Source: Nitrospira sp. (GTDB taxonomy: Bacteria > Nitrospirota > Nitrospiria > Nitrospirales > Nitrospiraceae). Taken from it: a stretch of DNA of 51,285 nt. Position 1 is the first letter of the stretch. Each line of letters opens with the position of its first letter. This document shows positions 26,755 to 34,123 of this stretch, piece by piece. Location of the stretch: positions 1 to 51,285 of the forward strand of contig JACOEH010000038.1 of NCBI GenBank assembly GCA_024998685.1. The letters run 5' to 3'. Below the pieces are notes generated by a model. That model did not search any database and was not told the origin of the DNA. It saw only the letters and a list, made by a program, of their open reading frames with translations. The translations under genes were made by a program, and so were the position numbers.

Positions 26755-28557
26755 CTACTCGGCAAGCGCCCGACGGAGGTCCACGATAATCTTCGCATTG
26801 AGACCGATTTCCCGTAGTGCTTCATCGCTGGCCGAAGCCAGTTTGTCAAGGCTGCCGAAACGCTCCAGGAGTTGAGTGCGCCGAATCTCACCGATTCCGA
26901 TGACCTGATCCAGTCTGGACCCGATAAATGATTTGCCGCGCAGCTTTCGATGGAACGTGATCGCAAAGCGATGGGCTTCATCGCGAATGCGTTGGAGGAG
27001 ATGGGTGGAAGGAGATTGCGCTCTAAGCACGATCGGATTTTTTCTCCCCGCCAGGAATATCCGCTCCTCTTTGTCGTTGCGGGCCTTGGCCAGCCCGAGG
27101 ATCGGCAGACCCTGTCGTCCGACCTCTTTGAGCCCCTCCAGTGCGGCAGCCAGTTGGCCTAACCCGCCGTCGATGAGAATCAAATCCGGCAGAACCAGGT
27201 TCTCCTCCCGCCCATAGCGACGCCTGACCACCTCGTTCATGCTTGCAAAGTCATTGGCCCCCGTGACCGTTTGGATTTTGAACCGCCGATAATCCGCCTT
27301 CTTCATTTGTCCATCTTCCCAGACGACCATCGAGGCGACGGATTGGTTACCCATTGTATTGGAGATATCGAACCCTTCGATCCGACGTGGAGCCCGTTCC
27401 AGTCGCAGCCACCGTTTCAGTTCTTCGCCGGCTTGCCGGTCAAGTTCCTCGTCGCGCAAATGATCGGCGACAGCCGCAGCCGCATTTTCTTCGGCTAAGA
27501 GAATGAGCTGATGCTTGGCGCCTCGCTCAGGCGAACGCACACGAACGGATTCTCCTCGCTTATCGGACAGCCATTGTTGAATCAGCGCGGCGTCCTCGAG
27601 TTCGGTCGGGACGAGGACTTCTCTCGGCGGCTGCCCGTCCTTATTATAAAATTGTTCGATTGCGGAGCGGACAAGCTCCTCGTCCGGTGCATCAGCCGAC
27701 TGAGGCCAGAAGAAATCTTTCCGTCCGATCAACAAGCCGCCGCGCACGAACAGAATCTGGAGATCCACTGCCGAACCTTGTCTGGCTAAGCCGATCACAT
27801 CCTGGTCGGTTGCCGAGGTCTGCGTGATCCGCTGCTTTTCCAGCATCCGTTGGATTTTGAAGAGACGGTCGCGTAGACGGGCTGCTTCCTCGAATTCCTC
27901 CCGTTCCGCCGCCGCTTCCATACGGGCACGGAGGTCGTCCAGCAACTCGAGGTCACGGCCTTCCAGAAACTGCCGAACCTGTTTGACGATCTGATGGTAC
28001 TCTTCTTTCGACTGATTGCCGGTGCAGGGCGCCATGCACCGCTTGATTTCAAATTCGATGCAGGCGCGGTCGGCCGTCCCGTCGATATCGATCGTGCACG
28101 TGGCAAGGGGAAAGACATGTTTGATGACTTTCAACGTCTCCCGAAGCGCGTTCGCCGGTGTATAAGGGCCGTAGTAGAGGGCTCCGTCCTTTTGTACGCG
28201 GCGCACGATCGAGAGTCTGGGGAAATCGTCTTTGATGGGCAGCCGCACGTAAGGATACTGCTTGTCGTCCCGCAACACGATGTTGAAGCGGGGTTTATGA
28301 CGCTTGACCAGGTTGCTCTCAAGAATCAAGGCTTCGAGCTCCGATCGGGTCACCATCGTCTCTACGTCGGTGATGTGGCCGACGAGAAGACCGGTCTTGG
28401 GATTATGGTCTGCACCCTTCTGGAAATAAGATCGGACGCGGTCGGCGAGCACCGCGGCCTTTCCGATGTAAATGATGTCTCCGTGCTCGTTCTTGAACAG
28501 ATAGACGCCGGGGCTACCCGGCAGATGGGCGAGTTTGGATTGGAGGAGTTCAGTCAT
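26755..28557 (-). CDS. uvrC: Excinuclease ABC subunit C
   Basis: UvrC makes the two incisions of nucleotide excision repair. The N-terminal GIY-YIG nuclease is SPGVYLFKNEHGDIIYIGKA (about 15-34), with ELEALILESNLVKRHKPRFN following. The UVR motif (AAEREEFEEAARLRDRL) is near 215. The RNase H-like C-terminal nuclease has EGFDISNTMGNQSVASMV, ILIDGGLGQL and RDEAHRFAI. Tandem helix-hairpin-helix motifs (IGIGEIRRTQLLERFGSLDK) close the protein. Length of 600 residues is normal. The ATG lies inside the first GTCATTA heptamer of a repeat array and no Shine-Dalgarno sequence is present within the usual distance. Confidence 0.97.
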   Translation of the reverse strand: MTELLQSKLAHLPGSPGVYLFKNEHGDIIYIGKAAVLADRVRSYFQKGADHNPKTGLLVGHITDVETMVTRSELEALILESNLVKRHKPRFNIVLRDDKQYPYVRLPIKDDFPRLSIVRRVQKDGALYYGPYTPANALRETLKVIKHVFPLATCTIDIDGTADRACIEFEIKRCMAPCTGNQSKEEYHQIVKQVRQFLEGRDLELLDDLRARMEAAAEREEFEEAARLRDRLFKIQRMLEKQRITQTSATDQDVIGLARQGSAVDLQILFVRGGLLIGRKDFFWPQSADAPDEELVRSAIEQFYNKDGQPPREVLVPTELEDAALIQQWLSDKRGESVRVRSPERGAKHQLILLAEENAAAAVADHLRDEELDRQAGEELKRWLRLERAPRRIEGFDISNTMGNQSVASMVVWEDGQMKKADYRRFKIQTVTGANDFASMNEVVRRRYGREENLVLPDLILIDGGLGQLAAALEGLKEVGRQGLPILGLAKARNDKEERIFLAGRKNPIVLRAQSPSTHLLQRIRDEAHRFAITFHRKLRGKSFIGSRLDQVIGIGEIRRTQLLERFGSLDKLASASDEALREIGLNAKIIVDLRRALAE

Positions 28558-29051
28558 TAGTCACTGGTCATTAGTCATTGGAGGAGAAAAGGACAACATT
28601 GTCCTATTGTACAGCTCGAAGCACAATGGAGCTATTCCGCGTCGGGAAATGTCTTTGAGGAACCTATGGATTTGATATACGCGTTAAGTGTCCGTAAGAA
28701 AGTCGTCAACTCTTGGTCCAGTTCTTGGTACTGACCTGATGAAATGTAACGTTCATCAAGACACGTCAGAAGATGGTCCCGAGCTTCGCAGGCAGAACCG
28801 CGAGCAATCCGACAGAACTGCACATTTTCTTTGTAGTGAAACCGTCCGAAGCCCTCTGCGATGTTCGATGTGAGAGAGATGGCCGCCGCTCTGATTTGAC
28901 CGGCAAGATTGTAGCGCTCGTGGGTCGGTAAGGTTTTGGTAATCTCATAGAGTTTCCTGCGGAGTGATCTGCCGATTTTCCATACCTCAAGGTCCTGAAA
29001 TGTCTTGGCGATAGCCATTTTTCGAATGACCAATGACTGCTGACCAATGAC
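28553..29051. mobile_element. Heptamer-bounded unit carrying a four-helix-bundle gene
   Basis: Four heptamers (GTCATTA, GTCACTG, GTCATTA, GTCATTG) at 28553-28580 face four inverted ones (GAATGAC, CAATGAC, TGCTGAC, CAATGAC) at 29024-29051. Between them lies only the four-helix-bundle gene. The left array covers the uvrC start and the right array abuts the dapF-like stop, so the unit fills the whole intergenic space. A geneless array of the same heptamers occurs at 29984-30070. Mobility is inferred from the inverted ends. Confidence 0.55.
28632..29018 (-). CDS. Four-helix-bundle protein (S23/IVP family)
   Basis: A 128-residue protein of the family first seen inside 23S rRNA intervening sequences and related to the Avd accessory protein of diversity-generating retroelements. 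The pattern is clear: AKTFQDLEVWKIGRSLRRKL, LPTHERYNLAGQIRAAAISL, then TSNIAEGFGR and ARGSACEARDHL. ATG 29018 starts the conserved part; the longer in-frame start at 29033 lies inside the heptamer array. No reverse transcriptase or rRNA gene is nearby. Function is unknown. It is the sole gene in a unit with inverted heptamer ends. Confidence 0.87.
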   Translation of the reverse strand: MAIAKTFQDLEVWKIGRSLRRKLYEITKTLPTHERYNLAGQIRAAAISLTSNIAEGFGRFHYKENVQFCRIARGSACEARDHLLTCLDERYISSGQYQELDQELTTFLRTLNAYIKSIGSSKTFPDAE

Positions 29052-29054
29052 TCT

Positions 29055-29924
29055 TTACCGCAATCCTCGCACAAACGACGGGCTCAATGTCCCTCGCGCG
29101 ACTTCGGCCACCGGCCCTTTCATGGTGAGGCTGAAGTCCGGAGCCACATCGATATTCAGCACGCCCCCCGGCATCTTCACGGTGACGGGGCTCCGCACGA
29201 GTCCTAAGCGTACTGCTGCACTTGCTGCGGCACAGGATGAGGAGCCGGAAGCCTGCGTTTCTCCCGCGCCGCGCTCCCAAATGAGAATAAAAACCTCCTT
29301 CGGTCCGGTTGGGACTGCCAGCTGCACGTTAGTCCGTTTAGGAAACAGCCCATGGTTTTCCAGGGCCGGCCCAAGCGCCAAGAGTTCTTCCCGCGACCAG
29401 GATTCTCCAACTGGCTTGAAGACGACACAATGGGGATTACCGACGCTCACGCCGGTAAACGTCAAAGTCCGTCCGACTGCGTCGATCGGCTGCTGAATCA
29501 ACTCAGGCACATCAAGCGAACAGGGGAGAGCATCCGGCGTGAACCTGGCGACCCCCATCTCAACGGTTGCGGCAGCAGCATCCCCATGCCGGTCTACATG
29601 CAGGTCAATGCGGACCAGCCCGCCTTTTGTCTCGACGGTGAAGCGCTTTTTCTTCGTCTTGCCGGTCGCATGGAGATAGCGCGCAAAGATCCTGAGGCCG
29701 TTGCCAGATTTTTCCGCTTCGCTGCCGTCCGGATTGAAGATGCGTAGCCCGAAATCAGCCTTCTTGGAAGGAACCAAGGCGAGAATCCCGTCACTGCCTA
29801 CGCCCCAATTTCGGTCGCAAATAGTTTTGATGTTTTTGGGAGTCAATTTAAAGGTCATTTCCTTGGGATCCATTACCAGATAGTCGTTGCCGAGACCGTG
29901 TCCGCGAAAGAAATCGTTCTTCAT
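29055..29924 (-). CDS. Diaminopimelate epimerase-like protein lacking catalytic cysteines
   Basis: A 289-residue protein with the two-lobed DapF fold. Landmarks are GHGLGNDYLV, WGVGSDGIL, FNPDGSEAEKSGNGLR, VSVGNPHCVVF and ERGAGETQ. DapF uses two cysteines, in SGNG-x-R-C and in ETxACG. Here the first is Ile79 (SGNGLRIFARYL) and the second is Ser226 (ETQASGSSSC). The nearby C231 aligns with a non-catalytic position. Substrate-binding residues look retained. It may be inactive as an epimerase, or act on another substrate, with the true dapF elsewhere. The gene lies between two heptamer arrays. Confidence 0.82.
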   Translation of the reverse strand: MKNDFFRGHGLGNDYLVMDPKEMTFKLTPKNIKTICDRNWGVGSDGILALVPSKKADFGLRIFNPDGSEAEKSGNGLRIFARYLHATGKTKKKRFTVETKGGLVRIDLHVDRHGDAAAATVEMGVARFTPDALPCSLDVPELIQQPIDAVGRTLTFTGVSVGNPHCVVFKPVGESWSREELLALGPALENHGLFPKRTNVQLAVPTGPKEVFILIWERGAGETQASGSSSCAAASAAVRLGLVRSPVTVKMPGGVLNIDVAPDFSLTMKGPVAEVARGTLSPSFVRGLR

Positions 29925-29983
29925 GCAGAGCTCCTTTGGTATCTCGTCGTTCGTGAAGCGTAAAGCGGGGGGAACATTACTGA

Positions 29984-30070
29984 GTCATTAGTCACTGGTC
30001 AAGATCTGGAAGGGGGTCACTGGTCACTAGTCAATGGTCATTAGGAAGGATGGACTCAATGACCAATGAC
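29984..30070. repeat. Geneless GTCATTR heptamer array
   Basis: GTCATTA and GTCACTG at 29984-29997, then GTCACTG, GTCACTA, GTCAATG, GTCATTA at 30016-30043, then inverted CAATGAC twice at 30057-30070. It fills the gap between the dapF-like start and the glyoxalase stop. It is built like the ends of the unit at 28553-29051 but carries no gene. Confidence 0.7.
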
Positions 30071-30075
30071 CATCT

Positions 30076-30483
30076 TTAGACGATCTTCACGTCGGCCGGC
30101 CGTTCGATCAGCTCAATCTCATAGCCGTCCGGAGCGTCAATGAAGATGAATCGGCTTCCAGAGGAGGTCTTGGTGGGGCCGTCGGTGATCCTGACTCCCC
30201 GCGCATTGAGCGAGGCGATCGTTTCGTCGAGGTTTTCGACTTGAAAGGCCAAATGGACGAGGTCCTCCTGAACCTTCACCGGACCACTTGGGGGAAAGCT
30301 GGTCAATTCAATCAGCTCGTCGCTATTGGGTACTTTCAAGAAGGCAAGCTGTGAACCACGGGGAGAAGTTTTTCGTTCAATAACCTCAAGGCCCAAGACA
30401 GCCGTGTAAAACCGGATGGTCTCATCCAAATCACTGACCCTCATGCGGGTGTGGAGAAACTTTTTGACTCGCAAATCAGTCAT
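30076..30483 (-). CDS. Glyoxalase I-like VOC protein
   Basis: A 135-residue single-module vicinal oxygen chelate protein. Possible metal ligands are His in FLHTRMRV, Glu in ELIELTSF, His in DLVHLAFQV and Glu in YEIELIE, the pattern of lactoylglutathione lyase, which converts the hemithioacetal of methylglyoxal. The conserved DLDETIRFYTAVLGLEV and DAPDGYEIELIE blocks are present. Nothing in the context names the thiol cofactor, so other VOC activities remain possible. The stop abuts a heptamer array. Confidence 0.85.
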   Translation of the reverse strand: MTDLRVKKFLHTRMRVSDLDETIRFYTAVLGLEVIERKTSPRGSQLAFLKVPNSDELIELTSFPPSGPVKVQEDLVHLAFQVENLDETIASLNARGVRITDGPTKTSSGSRFIFIDAPDGYEIELIERPADVKIV

Positions 30484-30532
30484 TGGAACAGCGAATATGT
30501 TCTCATCATACCAGTGAGGAATGACCCAATGG

Positions 30533-31012
30533 CTATTGACCTTTTTGTCTGGTCGGTCCAGCGGTTTTTCGCAGCAAGACCTCCGCGCTGCCTGGAATCA
30601 GAAAGTTCGGCATAGGGCCGATTTCCTGATAACCGTGTTTTTGATAGAAGACCCTTGCCGGTTCGTTGAAATCCGACACACAGGCAAAGAGGTTCTTGGT
30701 TCTCTTAAAGACCAGCTCCTCTATGTGCCGCAACAGCTGACCGCCGATTCCCTTCTGGCGAGCCCATACAGCCACTCCCAAGAGTTCCAGATAGTCACCC
30801 AGGAGAAATTTCTGCTTCACGATGGCGACGCCCGCCACTTGCCCGTTGAGGAGAGCAACGTAACAGTCTCTCCCCTGCGGGGTCGGGCAAAAGATACGGT
30901 TCCAATCATTTTTCGAGTAGCCAAGTCTTTTCCAGGGATCGGATTCACCGAGCAGTTGGACGACGGAGTCACGATCGTCCGGATCCATGTTCCTGATAAC
31001 CGGCTCGGTCAT
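30533..31012 (-). CDS. GNAT family N-acetyltransferase
   Basis: A 159-residue acetyltransferase. The acetyl-CoA loop is VAVWARQKGIGGQLLRHIE (about 90-108), followed by LFACVSDFNEPARVFYQKHGY, the typical C-terminal GNAT motif. The start overlaps the stop of the polysaccharide deacetylase gene by 4 bp, so the two are coupled. The substrate cannot be predicted. Confidence 0.87.
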   Translation of the reverse strand: MTEPVIRNMDPDDRDSVVQLLGESDPWKRLGYSKNDWNRIFCPTPQGRDCYVALLNGQVAGVAIVKQKFLLGDYLELLGVAVWARQKGIGGQLLRHIEELVFKRTKNLFACVSDFNEPARVFYQKHGYQEIGPMPNFLIPGSAEVLLRKTAGPTRQKGQ

Positions 31013-31725
31013 TGGTTCGGCGGTGTACAGTTCAACAGTCCACTGACCGTCATGGGCCGGAGTCCTTTTCGGGGCAGGATGTCCGATGTGAGCTGTTCGA
31101 CCACCTGCCGAGTTTGCTTACCTTTCCCGTTCGCGTGGAAGACGATGATGCTTCCCGGCTTCGCACGCTTGGCGACCCTGGTGAGGATTTGCTCGGCGGA
31201 GAGTGTGGGGTCCGGATCGCCCGATTCGATATTCCATTGGATGAATCGGAGGCCGAGCATGTTCACCACGGAAACGGTCACATCGTTGTATTCTCCATAC
31301 GGAGGCCGAAACAACGCCGCCTCATGGGCATAGTGTTCCCACAGCATTTTGACGGGGCCAAGGATCTCCGTGCGTTGTTCATCGGCATCGTGCATAGGAA
31401 GATGGGCATGCACCTCACCGTGCGTTCCCACCTCGAAAAAACCCATGCCTAACAGATGGTCCACTTCCGGCTCATGTTTCACCATCCATTTGCCGGACAT
31501 GAAGAATGTGGCCGGGATGCGATGCGTGATCAGATAGTCCATCAACGGCTGATCGTAGCCGGGCCCCTTCCGCACGGGACAGAGATCAAACGTCAATGCC
31601 ACACCCGGGCACGTTGGTGGGCCGGACTTGATAACTTGGGCAACACCGTCAACCGGAATAAATAGCCCGGGAGTCGAAGCTAAAAGGAGGCCGAACAATA
31701 GGTATGGCAGAACATGTCGCCGCAT
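31009..31725 (-). CDS. Exported polysaccharide deacetylase (NodB domain)
   Basis: A carbohydrate esterase family 4 protein of about 238 residues. A signal peptide (MRRHVLPYLLFGLLLASTPG) precedes the NodB domain. Motif 1 is TFDLCP, in place of the usual TFDD. Motif 2 is GTHGEVHAHLP, with the metal His positions; then RPPYGEYND and FHANGKG. Changes in motif 1 may affect activity. ATG 31725 is chosen because it begins the signal peptide; earlier in-frame starts add a non-hydrophobic leader. A TATACT box lies about 7 bases before the ATG, so the mRNA may be leaderless. Confidence 0.82.
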   Translation of the reverse strand: MRRHVLPYLLFGLLLASTPGLFIPVDGVAQVIKSGPPTCPGVALTFDLCPVRKGPGYDQPLMDYLITHRIPATFFMSGKWMVKHEPEVDHLLGMGFFEVGTHGEVHAHLPMHDADEQRTEILGPVKMLWEHYAHEAALFRPPYGEYNDVTVSVVNMLGLRFIQWNIESGDPDPTLSAEQILTRVAKRAKPGSIIVFHANGKGKQTRQVVEQLTSDILPRKGLRPMTVSGLLNCTPPNQ

Positions 31726-31758
31726 GGGGGCTAGTATACCTGAACCCATGGCGGAGAA

Positions 31759-31787
31759 TTGACCCTTTGCATATTCGGCTGTTACGG
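31759..31787 (+). promoter_or_regulatory. Candidate promoter of the site-2 protease gene
   Basis: TTGACC (31759-31764) and TTACGG (31782-31787) are 17 bp apart. The -10 is poor. Only 7 bases separate it from the ATG at 31795, which would make another leaderless mRNA. Confidence 0.35.
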
Positions 31788-31794
31788 TAGGCCT

Positions 31795-32955
31795 ATGCGC
31801 ATACCTTCCTGGGAAGTCGGCCGAGCATTGGGCATTCCGATCCGTATCCATGCCTCATGGTTTTTGGTCTTTCTCCTGGTCACCTGGACTCTCTCGACCG
31901 GATATCTGCCGGAAAGTTTGCCCGGGCTCACTCCCGAGCGTTATTGGGCCATGGGCGGCCTCGCAGCAGTGCTGTTATTCCTCTCCGTGCTCTTGCATGA
32001 GCTCGGCCATTCCTACGTCGCGTTGCACTATCGCATCCCGATTGAAAAGATCACGTTGTTTATTTTCGGCGGAGTGGCGCACATGCGGAAAGAGGCTCCG
32101 ACACCCCTTGCGGAATTCCTCATTGCGTTGGCCGGGCCGGCGGTCAGTTTTGTAATCGGCGGCCTCTGTTTTGTCTTTGTGGGGTTGGCCGAGGCGATTC
32201 AACGGCAACATGGTCTCCAGGGCTGGATCATGCTCGGAGCCTTGCTGGGGTTCGTCAATATGCAACTCGGGCTCTTCAATATGATTCCTGGTTTTCCGCT
32301 GGACGGCGGGCGGGTGTTGCGGGCGGGATTGTGGGCGTGGGGAAACGATTTTTATCGAGCTACCAAGCAAGCCGCAGTGGTGGGTTTGGTGTTTGGATTG
32401 CTGCTCGGACTGGTGGGTCTTGTTGTGATGTATGGAGCCGTGAGCGGCGGATTGCCTGCCTCGATGGCATCGAACGGCGGGTGGATTCTCGTCATCGGCA
32501 TGTTTCTCTTCGCCGCGGCTCTGGCGAGTCGTCGTCAAGCCGTCATACGTCAGTCACTGGCGGCGGTCCCTATTCGAGATTTAATGGTGACGACGGTCAC
32601 CACCATCCCATCGCATTGCACGCTGGATGAGGCGGTGAACCGGTACTTCCAGTCCTATGGCTACGGCGGCTTTCCGGTATTAGAAGATGGACGACTGGTG
32701 GGACTCATCACCGTTTTGGAAATTCAGAACGTGTCGCCGACGCTGTGGCCTTGGCGCCGAGTCGAACAGGTGATGCGCTCGCGCTCGGAATCGTTGGTGA
32801 TCGAGCCGGACATTCCTGTGATCCATGCGATGGAGCGCATGGCCCGTGAAGGATGGGATCGATTAGTCGTCATGAAAAACGAGGAAATCGTCGGGCTCGT
32901 CACCCATTCAGCCATCGTGCATTTTCTGCAGTTGCGGGGTTCTTCCAGCCGTTGA
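31795..32955 (+). CDS. Site-2 protease family metalloprotease with CBS domains
   Basis: A 386-residue membrane metalloprotease. Zinc ligands are HELGH in LLHELGHSYVAL (about residue 74) and the Asp in NMIPGFPLDGGRVLRA; about six hydrophobic segments surround them. Two CBS modules follow (PIRDLMVTTVTTIPSHCTLD, then VMRSRSESLVIEPDIPVIHA), which in other proteins bind adenine nucleotides. Such enzymes cut within membranes, often releasing regulators; the substrate here is unknown. ATG 31795 begins the conserved MRIPSWEVG block. Divergent from the deacetylase gene, 69 bp away. Confidence 0.92.
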   Translation: MRIPSWEVGRALGIPIRIHASWFLVFLLVTWTLSTGYLPESLPGLTPERYWAMGGLAAVLLFLSVLLHELGHSYVALHYRIPIEKITLFIFGGVAHMRKEAPTPLAEFLIALAGPAVSFVIGGLCFVFVGLAEAIQRQHGLQGWIMLGALLGFVNMQLGLFNMIPGFPLDGGRVLRAGLWAWGNDFYRATKQAAVVGLVFGLLLGLVGLVVMYGAVSGGLPASMASNGGWILVIGMFLFAAALASRRQAVIRQSLAAVPIRDLMVTTVTTIPSHCTLDEAVNRYFQSYGYGGFPVLEDGRLVGLITVLEIQNVSPTLWPWRRVEQVMRSRSESLVIEPDIPVIHAMERMAREGWDRLVVMKNEEIVGLVTHSAIVHFLQLRGSSSR

Positions 32956-33005
32956 GTCACGGCCTCGACGGCATTGGCTCGCTCCAACATCCCTGCTGAA
33001 TACCA

Positions 33006-33857
33006 TCAGCCGGCATCTGAGGCGGACGAGCGGGCGAGCTGTTGAAGCTTGTGGGCGATGATGCCGCCGAAGAGGAAGAGCCCGGCGGAATAATACACCC
33101 ACAGCAGCAAGAGGACGACTTCCAGCAATGATCCATACAGTCGAGCATAGACCGTGGCATAGTCGCTATAGCTGACGAACAATAACTTGGCCGAGACCCA
33201 GAGTAGGCTGAACGTAAGTGCTCCCGCCATGGCGGCTCGCCATCGAGGGCGGCGGCGAGGAACGAGACGGTACAACAGGCTGACCGCCAGGAATGCGAGG
33301 GTAAAGGGCAGAGTGTAGGTGAGGTGAAAATCATGCGCGGCCAGGGCGACAAGATCGAGCCCCCAGAGCCTGGGTGCGTAGTCGGTTAAAAAAGTGATGG
33401 TTTGCGTGCCGACATACGCCAGAAGCAGCAGCAGTCCGGTGGATCCGACCAGCGCGATGGAGATTGCCGTTGAAATCAGCGGATGGCGCTGATGCATGCT
33501 CTCAAAGACCACATTGAGGGTGTAGTCCAACTCATAAAAGACCAGCCCTCCGAACCAGAAAAACGACAAAAATACGAGCCATCGCACACTCTCCAACGCA
33601 CTGATCCGATGGAGCTCTTCAACCAGGCGCTCGCCCAATGACGGCAAAAATTCTTTGAGGAAGCTCAGCATGAACTGCTCCCCGATGACATCCTGGCTGA
33701 CGAAAAAACTCACTCCATACAGGAGAAGAAATGCGAGCGGAAAGAGCGAAAGCAGCGAGAAAAAAGCCAAGGAGGCGGCGAGGCTGGCGCAGCCTTGCCG
33801 TAAAAAGGACTTCAGAACATCAAGCAGGAAGCGGAGGACATTCATGAGGCTCCGCAT
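33006..33857 (-). CDS. YihY/BrkB family membrane protein
   Basis: A 283-residue inner-membrane protein with about six hydrophobic segments and the family blocks FFSLLSLFPLAFLLLYG, RWLVFLSFFWFGGLVFYE and LLLLLWVYYSAGLFLFGG. These proteins were once called tRNA-processing ribonuclease BN, but that activity belongs to another protein; the role is unclear. The ATG at 33857 and the one at 33845 are both possible; the second has GGAG four bases before it. Confidence 0.88.
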   Translation of the reverse strand: MRSLMNVLRFLLDVLKSFLRQGCASLAASLAFFSLLSLFPLAFLLLYGVSFFVSQDVIGEQFMLSFLKEFLPSLGERLVEELHRISALESVRWLVFLSFFWFGGLVFYELDYTLNVVFESMHQRHPLISTAISIALVGSTGLLLLLAYVGTQTITFLTDYAPRLWGLDLVALAAHDFHLTYTLPFTLAFLAVSLLYRLVPRRRPRWRAAMAGALTFSLLWVSAKLLFVSYSDYATVYARLYGSLLEVVLLLLWVYYSAGLFLFGGIIAHKLQQLARSSASDAG

Positions 33858-33889
33858 TGCGGATCGTCAGTGTAACATGGCAGGTGCTT

Positions 33890-34123
33890 GAGAATGCTGA
33901 AAAAGCTCGTCCAGCAAGGCCGCAGCGAGGTCCGCGACGCGAAGAATAATGAGCGTCACGTCTAGGGACGGGCGCGAGTCGGTGAGCGCCCAGTGTCTTA
34001 CGGCCGAGGCGTAACCTTTCTCACCCGGCCCACCCCGAGCTGCCGGAGCAGCTCTCTCCCGCTTCGTACGTTGAGGCCTTAAGCGACGCGAGAACGAAGC
34101 TGGAGGGCTATTGTCGCATTCTC
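33890..34123. repeat. Intergenic repeat-like element with short inverted ends
   Basis: GAGAATGC (33890-33897) and GCATTCTC (34116-34123) form its ends, the right one overlapping the nuoN stop. Inside are the phrase CGACGCGA twice and a perfect hairpin (GAGCTGC/GCAGCTC). No gene is visible in 33858-34121. The composition resembles intergenic repeats I associate with Nitrospira genomes, which cannot be checked here. Confidence 0.4.

Noticed and set aside
29055-29924. Plain assignment as the diaminopimelate epimerase dapF
   Set aside because: Both catalytic cysteines are absent, so the gene symbol was withheld.
28553-30070. The GTCATTR repeats as a CRISPR array
   Set aside because: The units are 7 bp and contiguous, with no spacers of regular length and no cas genes nearby.
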